24,649 nt of DNA from NCBI GenBank assembly GCA_026770585.1, contig MU646433.1, positions 567,799 to 592,447 of the forward strand, in the 5' to 3' direction. Below are positions 1 to 9,302 of the stretch, piece after piece; positions within the stretch are counted from its first letter, which is position 1, and the number at the start of each line of letters is the position of its first letter. The stretch is from Baffinella frigidus (lineage: Eukaryota; Cryptophyceae; Cryptomonadales; Baffinellaceae). Position numbers and translations under genes: made by a program. A model generated the notes under the pieces. The model saw only the letters and a program-made list of their open reading frames with translations. It had not been told where the DNA came from and made no database searches.

Positions 1-155
1 CACCCTACACCCTACACCCTACACCCTACACCCTACACCCTACACCCTACACCCTACACCCTACACCCTACACCCTGCACCCTGCACCCTACACCCTGCA
101 CCCTGAACCCTACACCTCAAACCCCCAACCCCAAACCCTGAACCCTAAACCCTAA
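1..155 (+). repeat. Telomere-type heptamer array in a gene A intron
   Basis: The tract begins with about a dozen near-perfect 7-bp CACCCTA units and then decays into CCCTGAA, CCCCAAA and CCCTAAA units. The CCCTAAA unit is the C-strand of the TTTAGGG telomere repeat. It runs directly into a CCAG that serves as the acceptor of the exon starting at 161, so it is read here as an intron interior, not a chromosome end. A real telomere would be longer and more uniform. Confidence 0.85.
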
Positions 156-160
156 ACCAG

Positions 161-311
161 GGGGTTGGCGCGGAAGCGAAAGCGGCGAAGGAGGTGTTTG
201 CGACGCCGCTGACCCCGTCGGATCAGGTCCATCTCACTTTCCAGCTATCGAACTAACTAACTTACTGACCAAGTAACTCAGTCCCTATCGATCTATCTGT
301 CTATCTATCTT

Positions 312-346
<35 letters not shown>

Positions 347-347
347 G

Positions 348-400
<53 letters not shown>

Positions 401-2112
401 ATATATCTCTCTCTCCAGCTATCTGTCTAACCAACCTACCAATCAACCTTTTTACTGACTAACTAGCCAACTAACGATGCATCCAACGGACCAGGAGGAG
501 GCGAAAGACCTGGACCTCCAACAACGGCTGAGCCACCTCGGATTCGCGACGCGCCGCGAAAACAGCATCTCAGACACCGTCAAGGGCGACCACTCGCCCA
601 TCGACGAGGCTCCAATCTTGCAGAGGAGGGAGGCATCCGGAGGCTTCGCACGCATGAAAAACACCCCCCTACCCGGCGCCTCTCCATCTGGGCATAGCTC
701 GGGTGGCGAGCACACCCCGGTGGCGGGGGGGGGGGGGACGTGCAACAAGCGGTGTTGCGCGGTGCAAGGGGACGTGCGAGGGGGCGGCGCGCAGCAGGCT
801 ATGCCCCTGTTGGGGTTGTGCGGGAAGCGTGGGTCATCGAAAGCCTTGCCGGGCAGCCCGCGTGCCCAGGATGACGTGCTCGTACAGGTGCGAACCACCG
901 CTCCCCCGGATAATCTTCTCATAATGTTGTGATCATGTTGTGATAATACTCTGGTAATGGTCGGCTAATATTCTGAGAATGTTGTGAGCGCTAGGCGGGA
1001 AGGAAGCCCTCCCTTCCGTGGCGGGGCCTGGCCGCGCAGGCTCCCGATACGCCACACTCTCCTCCGTCGCTGCGAGGGTCTCGATGTCTCATCTGTATCA
1101 GGGGTACGCAATATCTCTATTTCCGGGGCGCGTGCCGACACTTGCGACTGCCCAGAAACCGTGGCTTCCCAGGCCCGAGCGCGTCGTCCCCGCTGCTGTA
1201 TAGCCTGCTTCGGAAGTAGAACCTCATCCGGCATGTGTGAGTGATGGACGATACACACTAAAGCCGAATGGGTGATGGGAGCAGATGCGGGAGCTAAGAC
1301 ACGACATGGACTCGCGGATGCAGTCTCTGGAAAACAAGCTCCAGACCCTGGTCCGCCCTCTCTCTTCCACGTGGAACGCGAAAGAACCCTGCCCAAGCGA
1401 GACACGCGCCCCTACCCGATCAGCAGGCGACACAGTGTGACAGGGATTGCTATGGAGTGACAGGGAGTGCCAGTGAGTCCCATGGAGTCACAGGGCGTCC
1501 CATATGGTCACATGGAGTCACAGGGAGTCGCAGGGATTAACACGCAGTGCCAGGCAGCCAAAGGCAACAGCAGCCCCCTGCCCCGTGTTCTCAGATCCTT
1601 GTTCTCAGATCCGTACCCCTGTTTCGCAGATCGACGCGGTGCGCGGGACGGGCGGGTCTCGCGCCGCGGAACAGCACCACGCACCGCCCGACAGGGCCAA
1701 CGCCACCACGCCCGCGCACGCCAACGCGCCCGAGGTGGGGGGCGAGGCGAGGGCGCATCCTGGGGCGGGGGCGGGCGGTGAGGCGCATGGTGGCACGGGG
1801 GAGGGCGGCGAGAGCTCCGCGCTCACGCGAAGAAGCATGGCCGTTGTCGGTGAGGAGGTGGTGCCGGGGCCGGGGGCAGGGCCGGGGCCAGGTGGGGGAT
1901 GGGGGGCGACACCGAATGGTGGGTATGCGCCGTCGCCGCCGGGGAGCGCGGGGGGGGAGGGTGAGAATGCGGATGTTGGGGGCGATGGTGCGAATGGACA
2001 CGCGGCTGGCGGGAGTCGCCTGCGGCAACTCCCGCCGGTCAGATCCCCAGCTCGCTCGCGCGCGCTCTTTCTCTCTCTGTCTCCTGTCTCTCAGTTTTTC
2101 TGTCTCTCTCTG

Positions 2113-2144
<32 letters not shown>

Positions 2145-2392
2145 GCTATCTCTCTCTATCTCGCTATCTCTCTCAGGCGCACGCTGCTCGTGCGTGATTC
2201 ACCTCCCTGCATGTGTGCGCGCCCACAGCAGTGGATCACCCGGGTTCAGATGGTGCCTGCAGGCTCACAGTGCGGCCCAATCAGTGCCTGGCGATGACCC
2301 TCGAAGACCTGGTTACCAAGACGGCCGAGCTAATGGCCCGGACGGTGTTTGCAGGCGCGGCGGACAATCGGGGCGCGGAAGACGCTTCCTGA
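161..2392 (+). CDS. Gene A: coiled-coil/low-complexity protein, 3' part (5 exons, 5' end outside window)
   Basis: I do not recognise the family. Exons were inferred at 161-226, 495-719, 1285-1434, 1630-2037 and 2285-2392. Every junction is phase 0 to phase 0, with AG before and GT after each exon, and the frame ends at TGA 2390-2392. Exon 3 encodes a short coiled coil (MRELRHDMDSRMQSLENKL). Exon 4 is Gly/Ala/Pro-rich and probably disordered. The last exon encodes a helix (LEDLVTKTAELMART) and a short tail. It could also splice out at GT 2345, in which case the gene continues further. The 5' end is missing: exon 161-226 has no ATG and follows an intron. A coiled coil plus disordered tail would suit a channel or scaffold C-terminus, but that is only a guess. 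The 3' end faces gene B. Confidence 0.55.
285..405 (+). repeat. (TCTA)n microsatellite in gene A intron
   Basis: About 120 bp of TCTA tetramers with occasional TCTG, flanked by looser CTAAC/CCAAC variants on both sides. It lies in the intron between exons 161-226 and 495-719. The flanking CTAAC copies resemble branch-point sites. Confidence 0.9.
720..1284 (+). other. Gene A intron, no clear feature
   Basis: This intron starts with a run of G at 726-737. It contains a short repeated ATGTTGTGA/ATTCTGAGAATGTTGTGA stretch near 920-990, with TAATATTCT-like spacing. Frames stay open on both strands because of GC content, but none looks like a convincing exon. It ends in GGGAGCAG before exon 1285. 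Confidence 0.4.
1433..1548 (+). repeat. Degenerate ~14-bp minisatellite (ATGGAGTCACAGGG)
   Basis: About eight imperfect units of ATGGAGTCACAGGG and variants follow directly after the exon ending at 1434. The repeat contains in-frame TGA codons, which supports placing it in the intron before exon 1630. Confidence 0.75.
2058..2176 (+). repeat. CT microsatellite in gene A intron
   Basis: CTCTCTGT/CTCTCT tract with interspersed CTATCT, on the sense strand of gene A between exons 1630-2037 and 2285-2392. It forms a long polypyrimidine tract about 110 bp before the acceptor at 2284. Confidence 0.9.
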
Positions 2393-3099
2393 CGCCGAGC
2401 AAGAGATCTCGCTTGCGCCCCCGGCTGCTGGCGCCACTGGCTAGCGAAAGCTGTTTGTTGGTTCGGTGCGGGGATGCTTCGGACATCGTGTGTATGCCAC
2501 GCGCGCCACTTAATGAATTGGTGTACGTAAGTGTACATGTAGTCTACTTGTCCTCTCTGGACATCACGATCAAACATGTAGTCTCGTGATGTCCTCTCGG
2601 CAAGCGGCGCTTCGGTGGTGCACCACCTCAACGTCCCCGCCAACGCACCGAAAACACACTCCACTCCTTTATTCAACCCCCGCCCCGCTCCGCCCCCGCC
2701 AGTTCACCATACAAGTACCTACAATTTCTCACCCGCTCGACAGCCCCCGGCCTCCTTACTGGGAAGACTTCGATCCGCAATACAGGGGTACCTCGCTCAT
2801 AAGAAACCGCCCCCCCCTAGGACCCTACAGTAGGCCTATGCCTAGGGCCCTATGCTGTTCCTAGGGGGGGGGCGTTTTCTTATGAGCGAGGTACCCCTGT
2901 AGCCGCACTTCTCTCTCGGACGGCGCGTGTGCAACTTGCAGCGCCTGGCGGCGGTGCACCGCCATCCTCCGGCCGAGAGAAACAGGTCTGCCCCTCACGT
3001 CTCGCCCCTCTCGTTTCGCGCCCCTCTCGTGTGGCGCCTCTGACTGACCCCCCTTTTGGTCGCGGCCCTCACGTTTCGCGCGAAAGCACACGTCCCCCA
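2393..3099. other. Convergent intergenic gap between genes A and B
   Basis: This gap holds the 3' flanks of gene A (plus) and gene B (minus) and the MITE-like element. It also has a short direct repeat around 2523-2586 (tACATGTAGTCTnnTTGTCCTCTC / AACATGTAGTCTCGTGATGTCCTCTC). At 2996-3085 there is an imperfect repeat of CGTTTCGCGCCCCTCTCG-like units. No separate gene is supported and no clear poly(A) signal was seen. Confidence 0.5.
2781..2901. mobile_element. MITE-like element with ~41-bp terminal inverted repeats
   Basis: The left arm 2781-2821 and right arm 2860-2901 are near-perfect reverse complements, both starting TACAGGGGTACCTCGCTCAT from the outside. They differ only in a C/G run length and one base next to it. 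The 38-bp centre contains further CCTAGG/CCTA palindromic pieces and no coding capacity. The TA at each end could be a target-site duplication around a CAGGGGTACC...GGTACCCCTG element, which is the insertion habit of Tc1/mariner-type elements. The arms are so similar that the insertion looks young. It sits in the gap between the convergent genes A and B. Confidence 0.75.
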
Positions 3100-6000
3100 T
3101 CACTTCTCCTTCTCATCGTCGGTGTTGCGTGTGGCGTCAGTGGGTCCCCCAGGTCTCCAGTGGGTGAGAAATCTCAGCACCTGCACGCCACACACACTCA
3201 GTTACCGAAACACTTGGCTTTGTTACCAACACACTTGGGCTGTCACAAAACACTCGACTATTACCGATCGCTTCTCTGTCACGCCACACGCGGTCTGTTA
3301 CCAAACACTTGGTCTGTCACTGCACGCGTGGTCTGTTACCAAACATGTGGTCTGTAACCAACACGCGGTCTGTTGCCAAAAACTTGGTCTGTAAGCGTGT
3401 GCGTAGTAAATTCCATTACGCCAAAAACAAAGTGAATAATGTTACGGAGACGAACCTTGTGCTTGTCCGGCTCCTCGGAGGTGACGATGGGGTCCTTCTC
3501 GAGCGTGCCTGTTCCGACCGTCGTGATGTACTCCCCCTGCATAGTCAAGACCGCATTCAGTGCCACCCTCGTTTCTGCATCTCCGTGTTGTCACGTACTC
3601 ACCACCCCGTAAAACGAAGAGCGCTTTCCTTCAGGCATTCGTGCACTTCCGTCAGACATCCAGTCACTCCCTTCAGACCGTCCTTCACTTCCTTCAAACC
3701 TGAATTCGCCACCGTCAAACCTTGATTCAGCACCATGGTTGATTCACCTCCTCCAGACCTTGATTCATGACCATGGTTGCAAGAAGAGAACCGTCGCTGA
3801 CACCACACGGATGGCCACCCCCCTCTCTGCCGACACAACTATCCCTGCGACCACACACATGGCGACCACATCTGGTGGTGGTCAAAAACGGCAGCAGAGG
3901 GAGCCCACCGGTTTCAAGCAGAGTGCCCCCTGCTCATTAATGCCAATCAGCTCTTCACACCTCTTCACAAACCCATCGTACGGTGCGTGGACCGTGCGGA
4001 TTGATTCGCCTTGGGTCTCTACGCCAAAGACAAGGTCAAAATCTATCGCCATGGTCAAAACGACCACCCACTTAGCAGCCACAGAGGGCTTTACGGATAC
4101 AGTCAATGAGCATACTTTGTACTAGAAAATTATCCATTTGCATTGGACTCCGACCGACTTTCGCCCGGATATCCGGGCGAAAAGGAACCCGGGCGCTGCT
4201 GAGTGGCAGGGTTCATGGGAGCAGACCTTGCCAGTAAGGATGACGAACACGGGGAAGCCGAGCCACTGGGGATCGCCCATCTTGGCGAGCAGCGGGAAGT
4301 TGTCTTCGTGGTCAGCGTCCACCAGGCACAGCTCGAAGTATGTGTTGCACGCCCCTGCCACCTGCTCCCTCTCCGGATGGTGCCTTGTTATTACGCGGCG
4401 CGCCCCCGGCCACAGTTCCGAATAAACAGGCCATAGTTCCGAATAAACATATTGTTTTGAAAATACATGATGTTGCATTGATTGTGAGGAATGGAGCGGA
4501 ACAGATAAGCTGCGTGGGGTTGAGCAGGTTGAGGGATCATGCTTTAGAGGTGAGGCGCGCAGGGGTTGGGTTTGATGGGCGTGGGGCTTGCGAATTAGGG
4601 CTTGGAGGGGTGACTGGCCTGGGATAAGGTGCTCTGGTGTATAAGTGCTCTGGTGTATACCAGTTCGCTAGCGGAGTTTCCCTAAGCATTGCTAAGGGGC
4701 CCAGGGTGCATGGCTTGCGGTTGGTCCTTGAAGCTTAGGGCTTGGAGGGGTGACAGAGCTGAGGCGCTAGGGTGTGTGACTTAGCGGGTTGATGATTCCG
4801 GGCGAGGTAATTAGTGGATGCAGCGTAGGGGTTGGAGGGGGGGCGGGCCTGGAGGTCTTCGGAGAGGAGAAAGTACATTCGCTTGCACGTCTCGCACCAG
4901 TCTGCCCCGATCTGGAGAAGCACCCGCTTCCGCGGCACCGACCCTGCCGCGCCACTCCATATTAATGCCGAATGGATAGGGTGGAGAGGGACGTACGGCG
5001 GGGTCTTGCGGCGGACTGAGCTTCTGCAACTGCAGCGCGATATGGCGTGCCGCAACACGCCATATAGTTGACTTGTTAACAATTCAGCCCACCAGCAAAC
5101 GTAACGTGGCAAACAGACCACGGAGTGAGCACCGAGGTGCCCTCCAGGCGCGCGTGCAGCACGCAATCCTTTCAGAATGGTGTAAGATGAGCGTGATCAA
5201 TACATGGTGATTCCCCCTGGTGCACCCTAGAGCCCCCCCTCCGGACCCAGCACCCGCGTGTGGTATCAGGGGGGGTATGATGTTCACTGATTTCGTGGCA
5301 CGACCGCGAGTTGCTGACGTTGGGTGCGGGGGGAGAGAACAGACGCCCACCCGCCCTACTCCCAAGGGGCTGGGGGCTGCGCGTTCTCGAACCCTTGGAT
5401 TGGATCCACCTTTCTATTACTGTGGTGTTTATCGGCCACGTTTGGATACGTTCTCGGGCAACACCGCCGGAAGGATCCACCCAAAAGGCTACGGGGTTCG
5501 TCATTTCCGGACTTCCTGGGAAAACGTGACCAATTGCCAATACAAATTGAAGAAAAGGGTCCAATTCCGGTTCAAAAGTGTTCCCTGTAGTCTTTTTGAG
5601 TGGCAGCAATTTCTAAGTGTTTCTCCACATGGGAACGTATTTGAGGACGCGCAGAGGTCTATTTACATGTGGGGTTGTAATCATTTGTGGCAAGATAGGT
5701 TGTTCCAACCTCGTGTCTGGGCTAATTTCGCCCATAATGGCTCCAAAGGCAACAAAAATTACTACACACCAGCTGAATTTCGGTTGAAAATAGGCCCCGC
5801 TAGCATTCTCGGGTGGCCGGGGGGGCACCTGCGGCGCGTTTGATGGCGTCGCGAACGTTATCTTCGCCAACGCCCAGCGAGTAGATGGACTCGTGCAGCA
5901 TCCCCAGCTCCCGGTCCACGTGCGGTGTGTATCTGTCCGTGCGTGGATCAGTCAGCCAGTCAAGCCAGTCAGTCAGTCAGTCAAGCCAGTCAGCCAGCCA

Positions 6001-8469
6001 GTCAGTCCAGCCAGCCAGCCAGTCAGTCAGTCAGCCATGCAGTCTTCGTGGAAGGTGACAGGATGATAGTCCCACGACTGTGGGACAATTGCATCTTTCC
6101 CGGGTAGTAAACATGCCTAGTCTAATCTTTCGAGGTGGCACACAACCTGTGATTTCCAGCCTAGAGTAGTACATCTGGGGACTCAGTCCCGTATATGAAC
6201 AACCGGAGTGACTTTACACGTCCCGTACCATCAGAGTACGGTGGAGGGGGGGGCTCGACTTGAGGTTGAGGTGGACGCGGGAGTTGGTGCCATCCTCCCC
6301 GATAATCACCTCATCCTTTTCATCTTTCAGCTCGAACCAGTCGTCCAAGTCCTGGTGTAGGGTTTGGGGTTTATGGTTTAGGGGTGTGGGTTTACGGGTT
6401 TATGGGTTTGGGTTTAGGTGTGTGGGTTGAGGGTGAAGCGTTTAGAGTTGACCCACCCCCCGGGAGAACACCGCGTCATTTTTGTCTTGGGGCTGGTTTC
6501 TCATGTATAGGCCACGAAATGGGTGTGGACACAGAAGATGAATACGCATGCGGTGTGCAGCAGTGGGGACAACCACGCCAGACTGCTGAGGGGGGTAGAG
6601 CCCGTTGGGACGGTGATGACTTTTGACAACAACAGCGGCAAGGGACGAATCGACGATTGGCGATCTCTTCCAGGACTCTGGCGTGGAAGGGGGGATACAT
6701 TGCCCTGGAAGTCGGCGACTTTGATCTGGTAGGAACCGATGAGGTCGTCTGTCCCTAGGTCGTCGTGGTCGTACACCTTCACAGTCACCACCTGCATCGA
6801 AACCGCAATTCAATTGAAACCGTGGTTTTGGTGTCTTGGGGGCGGGGTGCGTGCGATGGTGAAGCTATTCCGACGCCAAGATAGCAAACTCCGAGAGAAT
6901 GCAGCCTTGAGAAAGCGATTGGATGGCTCGTGGGACGAACCTGCGCGAGGCGGCGCACCGGAAAGCTGTACGTCTTGTTCCACACCTGCTCCCACCGCAA
7001 AAGTTGACGATGGTGGTACTAGACCATCAACCTAATGGAAACCGTTGAGGAAGCTGGTACTAAACCACAGCCAGGGACGTGTGTTTTGCCTCGCGATTTC
7101 CGGTACTAAACGATACAATTGCAAGTTATTCATCTATTGCACGCAATGTAAATGGTACCCTGTAGCCTACGGGGCACGCCCCCCCCCGGAAATCCGGGGA
7201 GGGACGTGACGCATTGCTGACTTCTGGCGTGTTTATTGGGCAAGAATTCAATAATTACCTTAAGCATAGTTCCTCGTAGTGGTACGAGCGGGTTCATCGC
7301 GTATCACCGCTCCGGAAGAAAGGCGGCGTGCAGGTAGAGACTGGAATGTTCAAGACCGAGGAGCGCCCCGAGAGGGAAACGCACGCATGGGTGCCGCCCG
7401 TCTTAACGAGACGCATGCCACATAACGCACTACTCCGCGATTTTTTTACTCACCCATTAGTAAGTGATCAATATGAACCGAAGGTAGGCCATCCGTAGGG
7501 CAAACGGGTTGTTTCTACGGATATTCTTACCGATTCTGGGTGGCTTAGCCACCAAGAATCCCTTCGTAGCTCGCTTTGTTGGACCCTGGTTTGCCCGAGA
7601 AACTCGGCTCAGTCAGAGCGAGATAAGGTGAGGGAGGGAAGGGGGTCGTGCTGGACACGTTATGCGCCACGACGGGTGCACCGTTCGTGAGGACAGCCCT
7701 GGAAAATAACCCTATGCCCCTACAGATTGCCTACCGTAGGGTCTATGGATGATCCGCGTAACGCACCGGGTTGAGGTTTCTTCGGATGTATTCCGTCTTC
7801 TGAATTTTTCCTTCATGGTTGAGACTCGCAACCTGATGGGGGGGGCATCGCGTGAGGCCCGAATAGGCTGGCTGCATGCCGACTCTCGCAGAACACAGGG
7901 CCCTCTTCCACCCGCCCGCTAGTGAAGTGTTTTCTTCGCCCAGGTCTTGCTGATGAGTACGAGGGGCGTCGATTGCCGACCCTCTCCTGGTACACATCGG
8001 GGGTTGGTTTGCCACCCGAGCGAATGCGGTGGGTTCGGATTGTTGCGTGCTGTTCCTGCAGCGTGACTGTGAACGTGTACGAAACGCGGCAGCAAAACAC
8101 AACACTTGGGAGAGCCAACGCTCGGGCAAGAAAACTCTAGCGGTGGGGGGACAGCACCATGACAGTAGCGTACGGGTCGCAGAGGCCTGTGAGATCCATC
8201 TTCGGAAGACCTTTTGCCTTGGTGATTGCAACCTGCCACACATGGGTGTGTCGAGATGAGAAAAGAGGCCCCCATCAGTCTTGGTGCTTGCGGGAGCTGC
8301 AGCATGTGGCACCAAGTCGATGCGATGAGCACGTTGCCACTTTGCGTGCGTGCGAAGGGTGACTATCTGGATCTTTGTCTGCCTCTGGGTGTTGCGGATC
8401 TCACATCGCACACGCCGATCTCGTCCTCGGTAGCAGCCTTCCCAGTGTTGCGGTTCGCCTTGTCCATCA
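3100..8469 (-). CDS. Gene B: C2 domain-thioredoxin fold fusion protein (5' end not resolved)
   Basis: Exons in transcript order are: 8405-8469 (tentative), 8164-8232, 7767-7832, 6941-6985, 6699-6791, 6260-6351, 5829-5932, 4849-4943, 4227-4361, 3456-3536 and 3100-3180, with TGA at 3100-3102. From 8232 on every junction is in phase, including split codons at 6260/5932 (AA+A) and 5829/4943 (G+GG). Exons 8164-6260 make one complete C2 domain (VAITKAKGLPKMD, CDPYAT, VWNKTYSFPV, VVTVKVYDHDDLGTDDLIG). All five canonical calcium-binding Asp are present at the usual spacing (D-x5-D in loop 1; D-x-D-x5-D in loop 3). A helical linker (RELGMLHESIYSLGVGEDN) leads into a thioredoxin fold: RVLLQIGADWCETCKRM, then VDADHEDN, then a GFPVFVIL cis-proline segment, then FLTHW. 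The WCxxCK pattern resembles the Thioredoxin_7/DsbD-gamma type. Likely role: a calcium/lipid-recruited thiol-disulfide protein (inference). No signal peptide is visible. The donor after exon 4849 is GC. Confidence 0.8.
3190..3400 (+). repeat. ~20-bp minisatellite (GGTCTGTTACCAAACACTT)
   Basis: About ten degenerate units of GGTCTGTTACCAAACACTT. They lie in the last intron of gene B, between exons 3456-3536 and 3100-3180, so on the gene's sense strand they read AAGTGTTTGGTAACAGACC. Confidence 0.8.
3628..3775 (+). repeat. ~22-bp degenerate minisatellite (TTCAAACCTTGATTCACCACC)
   Basis: Six to seven imperfect units such as CTTCAGACCGTCCTTCACTT and GTCAAACCTTGATTCAGCACC in the gene B intron between exons 4227-4361 and 3456-3536. 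A minus-strand open frame through it yields a repetitive peptide, but splicing of the flanking exons (LTGK to GEYITT, phase 0) makes translation unlikely. Confidence 0.7.
3790..4158. other. Gene B intron with a minus-strand open frame, probably not an exon
   Basis: A minus-strand open stretch (4106-3882) encodes FDLVFGVETQGESIRTVHAP and more. Including it would insert a segment between the two thioredoxin strands that join perfectly without it (VFVILTGK + GEYITTVGTG). It is therefore treated as intronic or at most an alternative exon. Confidence 0.45.
4159..4182. repeat. Perfect 24-bp palindrome
   Basis: TTTCGCCCGGAT is followed immediately by its exact reverse complement with no spacer. The position is intronic, 45 bp downstream (in gene B sense) of exon 4227-4361, near its 5' splice site. 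Confidence 0.9.
4418..4755 (+). repeat. Cluster of short direct duplications in gene B intron
   Basis: The stretch AGTTCCGAATAAACA occurs twice near 4420-4450. TTAGGGCTTGGAGGGGTGAC is exactly repeated at 4595-4614 and 4735-4754. GTGCTCTGGTGTATA occurs twice near 4630-4660. The ~495-bp intron 4362-4848 otherwise shows nothing coding. Confidence 0.8.
4944..5828. other. Gene B intron (885 bp) with no convincing gene
   Basis: This stretch separates the linker exon 5829-5932 from the thioredoxin active-site exon 4849-4943, which join in phase 1. It has open frames on both strands up to 207 codons (plus, 5220-5843). Their composition has no domain signal, and AT content rises after about 5400. I see no tandem repeat here apart from a few short G runs. 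Confidence 0.5.
5938..6040 (+). repeat. GTCA/GCCA tetramer tract
   Basis: Interrupted AGTC/AGCC tetramers. On gene B's sense strand they read GACT/GGCT and lie immediately upstream of the acceptor of exon 5829-5932. Confidence 0.85.
6068..6086. repeat. Small perfect hairpin GTCCCAC-GACT-GTGGGAC
   Basis: Seven-base arms with a four-base loop in a gene B intron. No run of T follows, and it is not near an exon boundary, so no role is assigned. Confidence 0.6.
6352..6440 (-). repeat. Telomere-type tract forming the acceptor of exon 6260-6351
   Basis: On the plus strand this reads GGTTTAGGGG / GGGTTTACGGG and relatives. In gene B sense it is CCCTAAA-like and ends CCCTACACCAG immediately before the exon beginning GACTTGGACG. 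Confidence 0.8.
6986..7766. other. Gene B intron (781 bp) with several hairpins
   Basis: The intron lies between C2 exons 7767-7832 and 6941-6985. It contains three spaced copies of GGTACTAGACCA/GGTACTAAACCA (near 7014, 7056 and 7101). CCCCGGA-AA-TCCGGGG, a perfect palindrome, is at 7184-7199. The CCCTAC...CTACCGTAGGG hairpin at 7718-7741 belongs to a small dispersed family. No coding exon is supported. Confidence 0.55.
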
Positions 8470-9302
8470 CTTACACCGTCAGCCGATGCGAGCGGCGCCT
8501 CCTCTTGCGCACGGAACGAACTGCTCTAGTCGCCGACAGTGAAAACACACGGAGCGACCCGCTCTAGTCGCCGTTCCTCACCAACATCGGCTTGGAGGGC
8601 CCGCCCCAACCACCCTTGTTACTAGTACAGAAGCGTCGAGCCCTCGACACTTTCCGGTCCGAAGTGGACCAAATTGACGAGGTGTTGCTTGAGCCATTTC
8701 AGGCATTTGCAGAGTGTTCTCTGAGCCATTTTTGACGATTTTGAGGCCCTGCAGTCGGGAAATGGCTCATGCAATATGCTCGGTTTGGTTCATTTCGGAG
8801 TTCGGCAGTTTTTTCGGTCGCAGAATTCGAATTTGCGCCAGTGAGCAGCCTCAGGTCGAACAGCCACTCACAAGGCAGGCCCGACTTGCACACGAGACGG
8901 CGGGTCCCGCATAATTTTAGCGCTAATGGCAGTCTGGATCCTGTTCCCGGTTGAAGAGCAGGCTGGATCCTGGGCCCAGGCCATTCTAGGGGCCAGAACC
9001 ACCAAGTAATGCTCGGCAGGGTGAATTGTTGCCGCTTGCAGCAGCAACCACCATCAGAGCCTCCACCACACCACCCCATTCGGTTCCACACCAGCAAACA
9101 TCGAACCCGCTCCGGCTTCTGCGACCGCTCCCTGCTCCGCTGATATCACAGCGGTCCTGCCCGTCGTGTTTCAGCCTGTAGGGGAGTGGGGGATTTCGGC
9201 TGGCGTTGAGCAGATGCAGAGGTCAAAATTCCTGACCCCCTCTACCCAACACTCCAGACTCGGCTGGCTTGCCGTTCCTCCGAGGAGGAGGGGCTGGGAA
9301 CA
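8470..9302. promoter_or_regulatory. Divergent gap between genes B and C; probable promoter region
   Basis: Gene B runs leftward and gene C starts at 9303, so transcription start sites for both are expected here or just beyond. The unresolved 5' exons of gene B must also lie here. Visible structure is limited to a GCTCTAGTCGCCG duplication (8522 and 8561) and a GGCTGGATCCTG duplication (8930-8975). No TATA-like element or conserved motif can be defended. Confidence 0.35.

Noticed and set aside
1-155. Chromosome end (true telomere)
   Set aside because: The array degenerates inward to a splice acceptor and similar arrays occur internally at 6.4, 10.6 and 14 kb.
1504-2589. Single long plus-strand open frame of 361 codons
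   Set aside because: Its middle part is gene A exon 1630-2037, but the ends run through the TGGAGTCACAGGG repeat and a CT microsatellite and are better explained as introns.
4811-5029. Minus-strand peptide QKLSPPQDPAVRPSPPYPFG upstream of the thioredoxin exon
   Set aside because: It is in a different frame from WCETC, and the linker exon joins the active-site exon exactly at 4943, so this lies in an intron.
5220-5843. Plus-strand 207-codon open frame
   Set aside because: It lies in the gene B intron, has no domain signal, and overlaps the linker exon 5829-5932 on the other strand.
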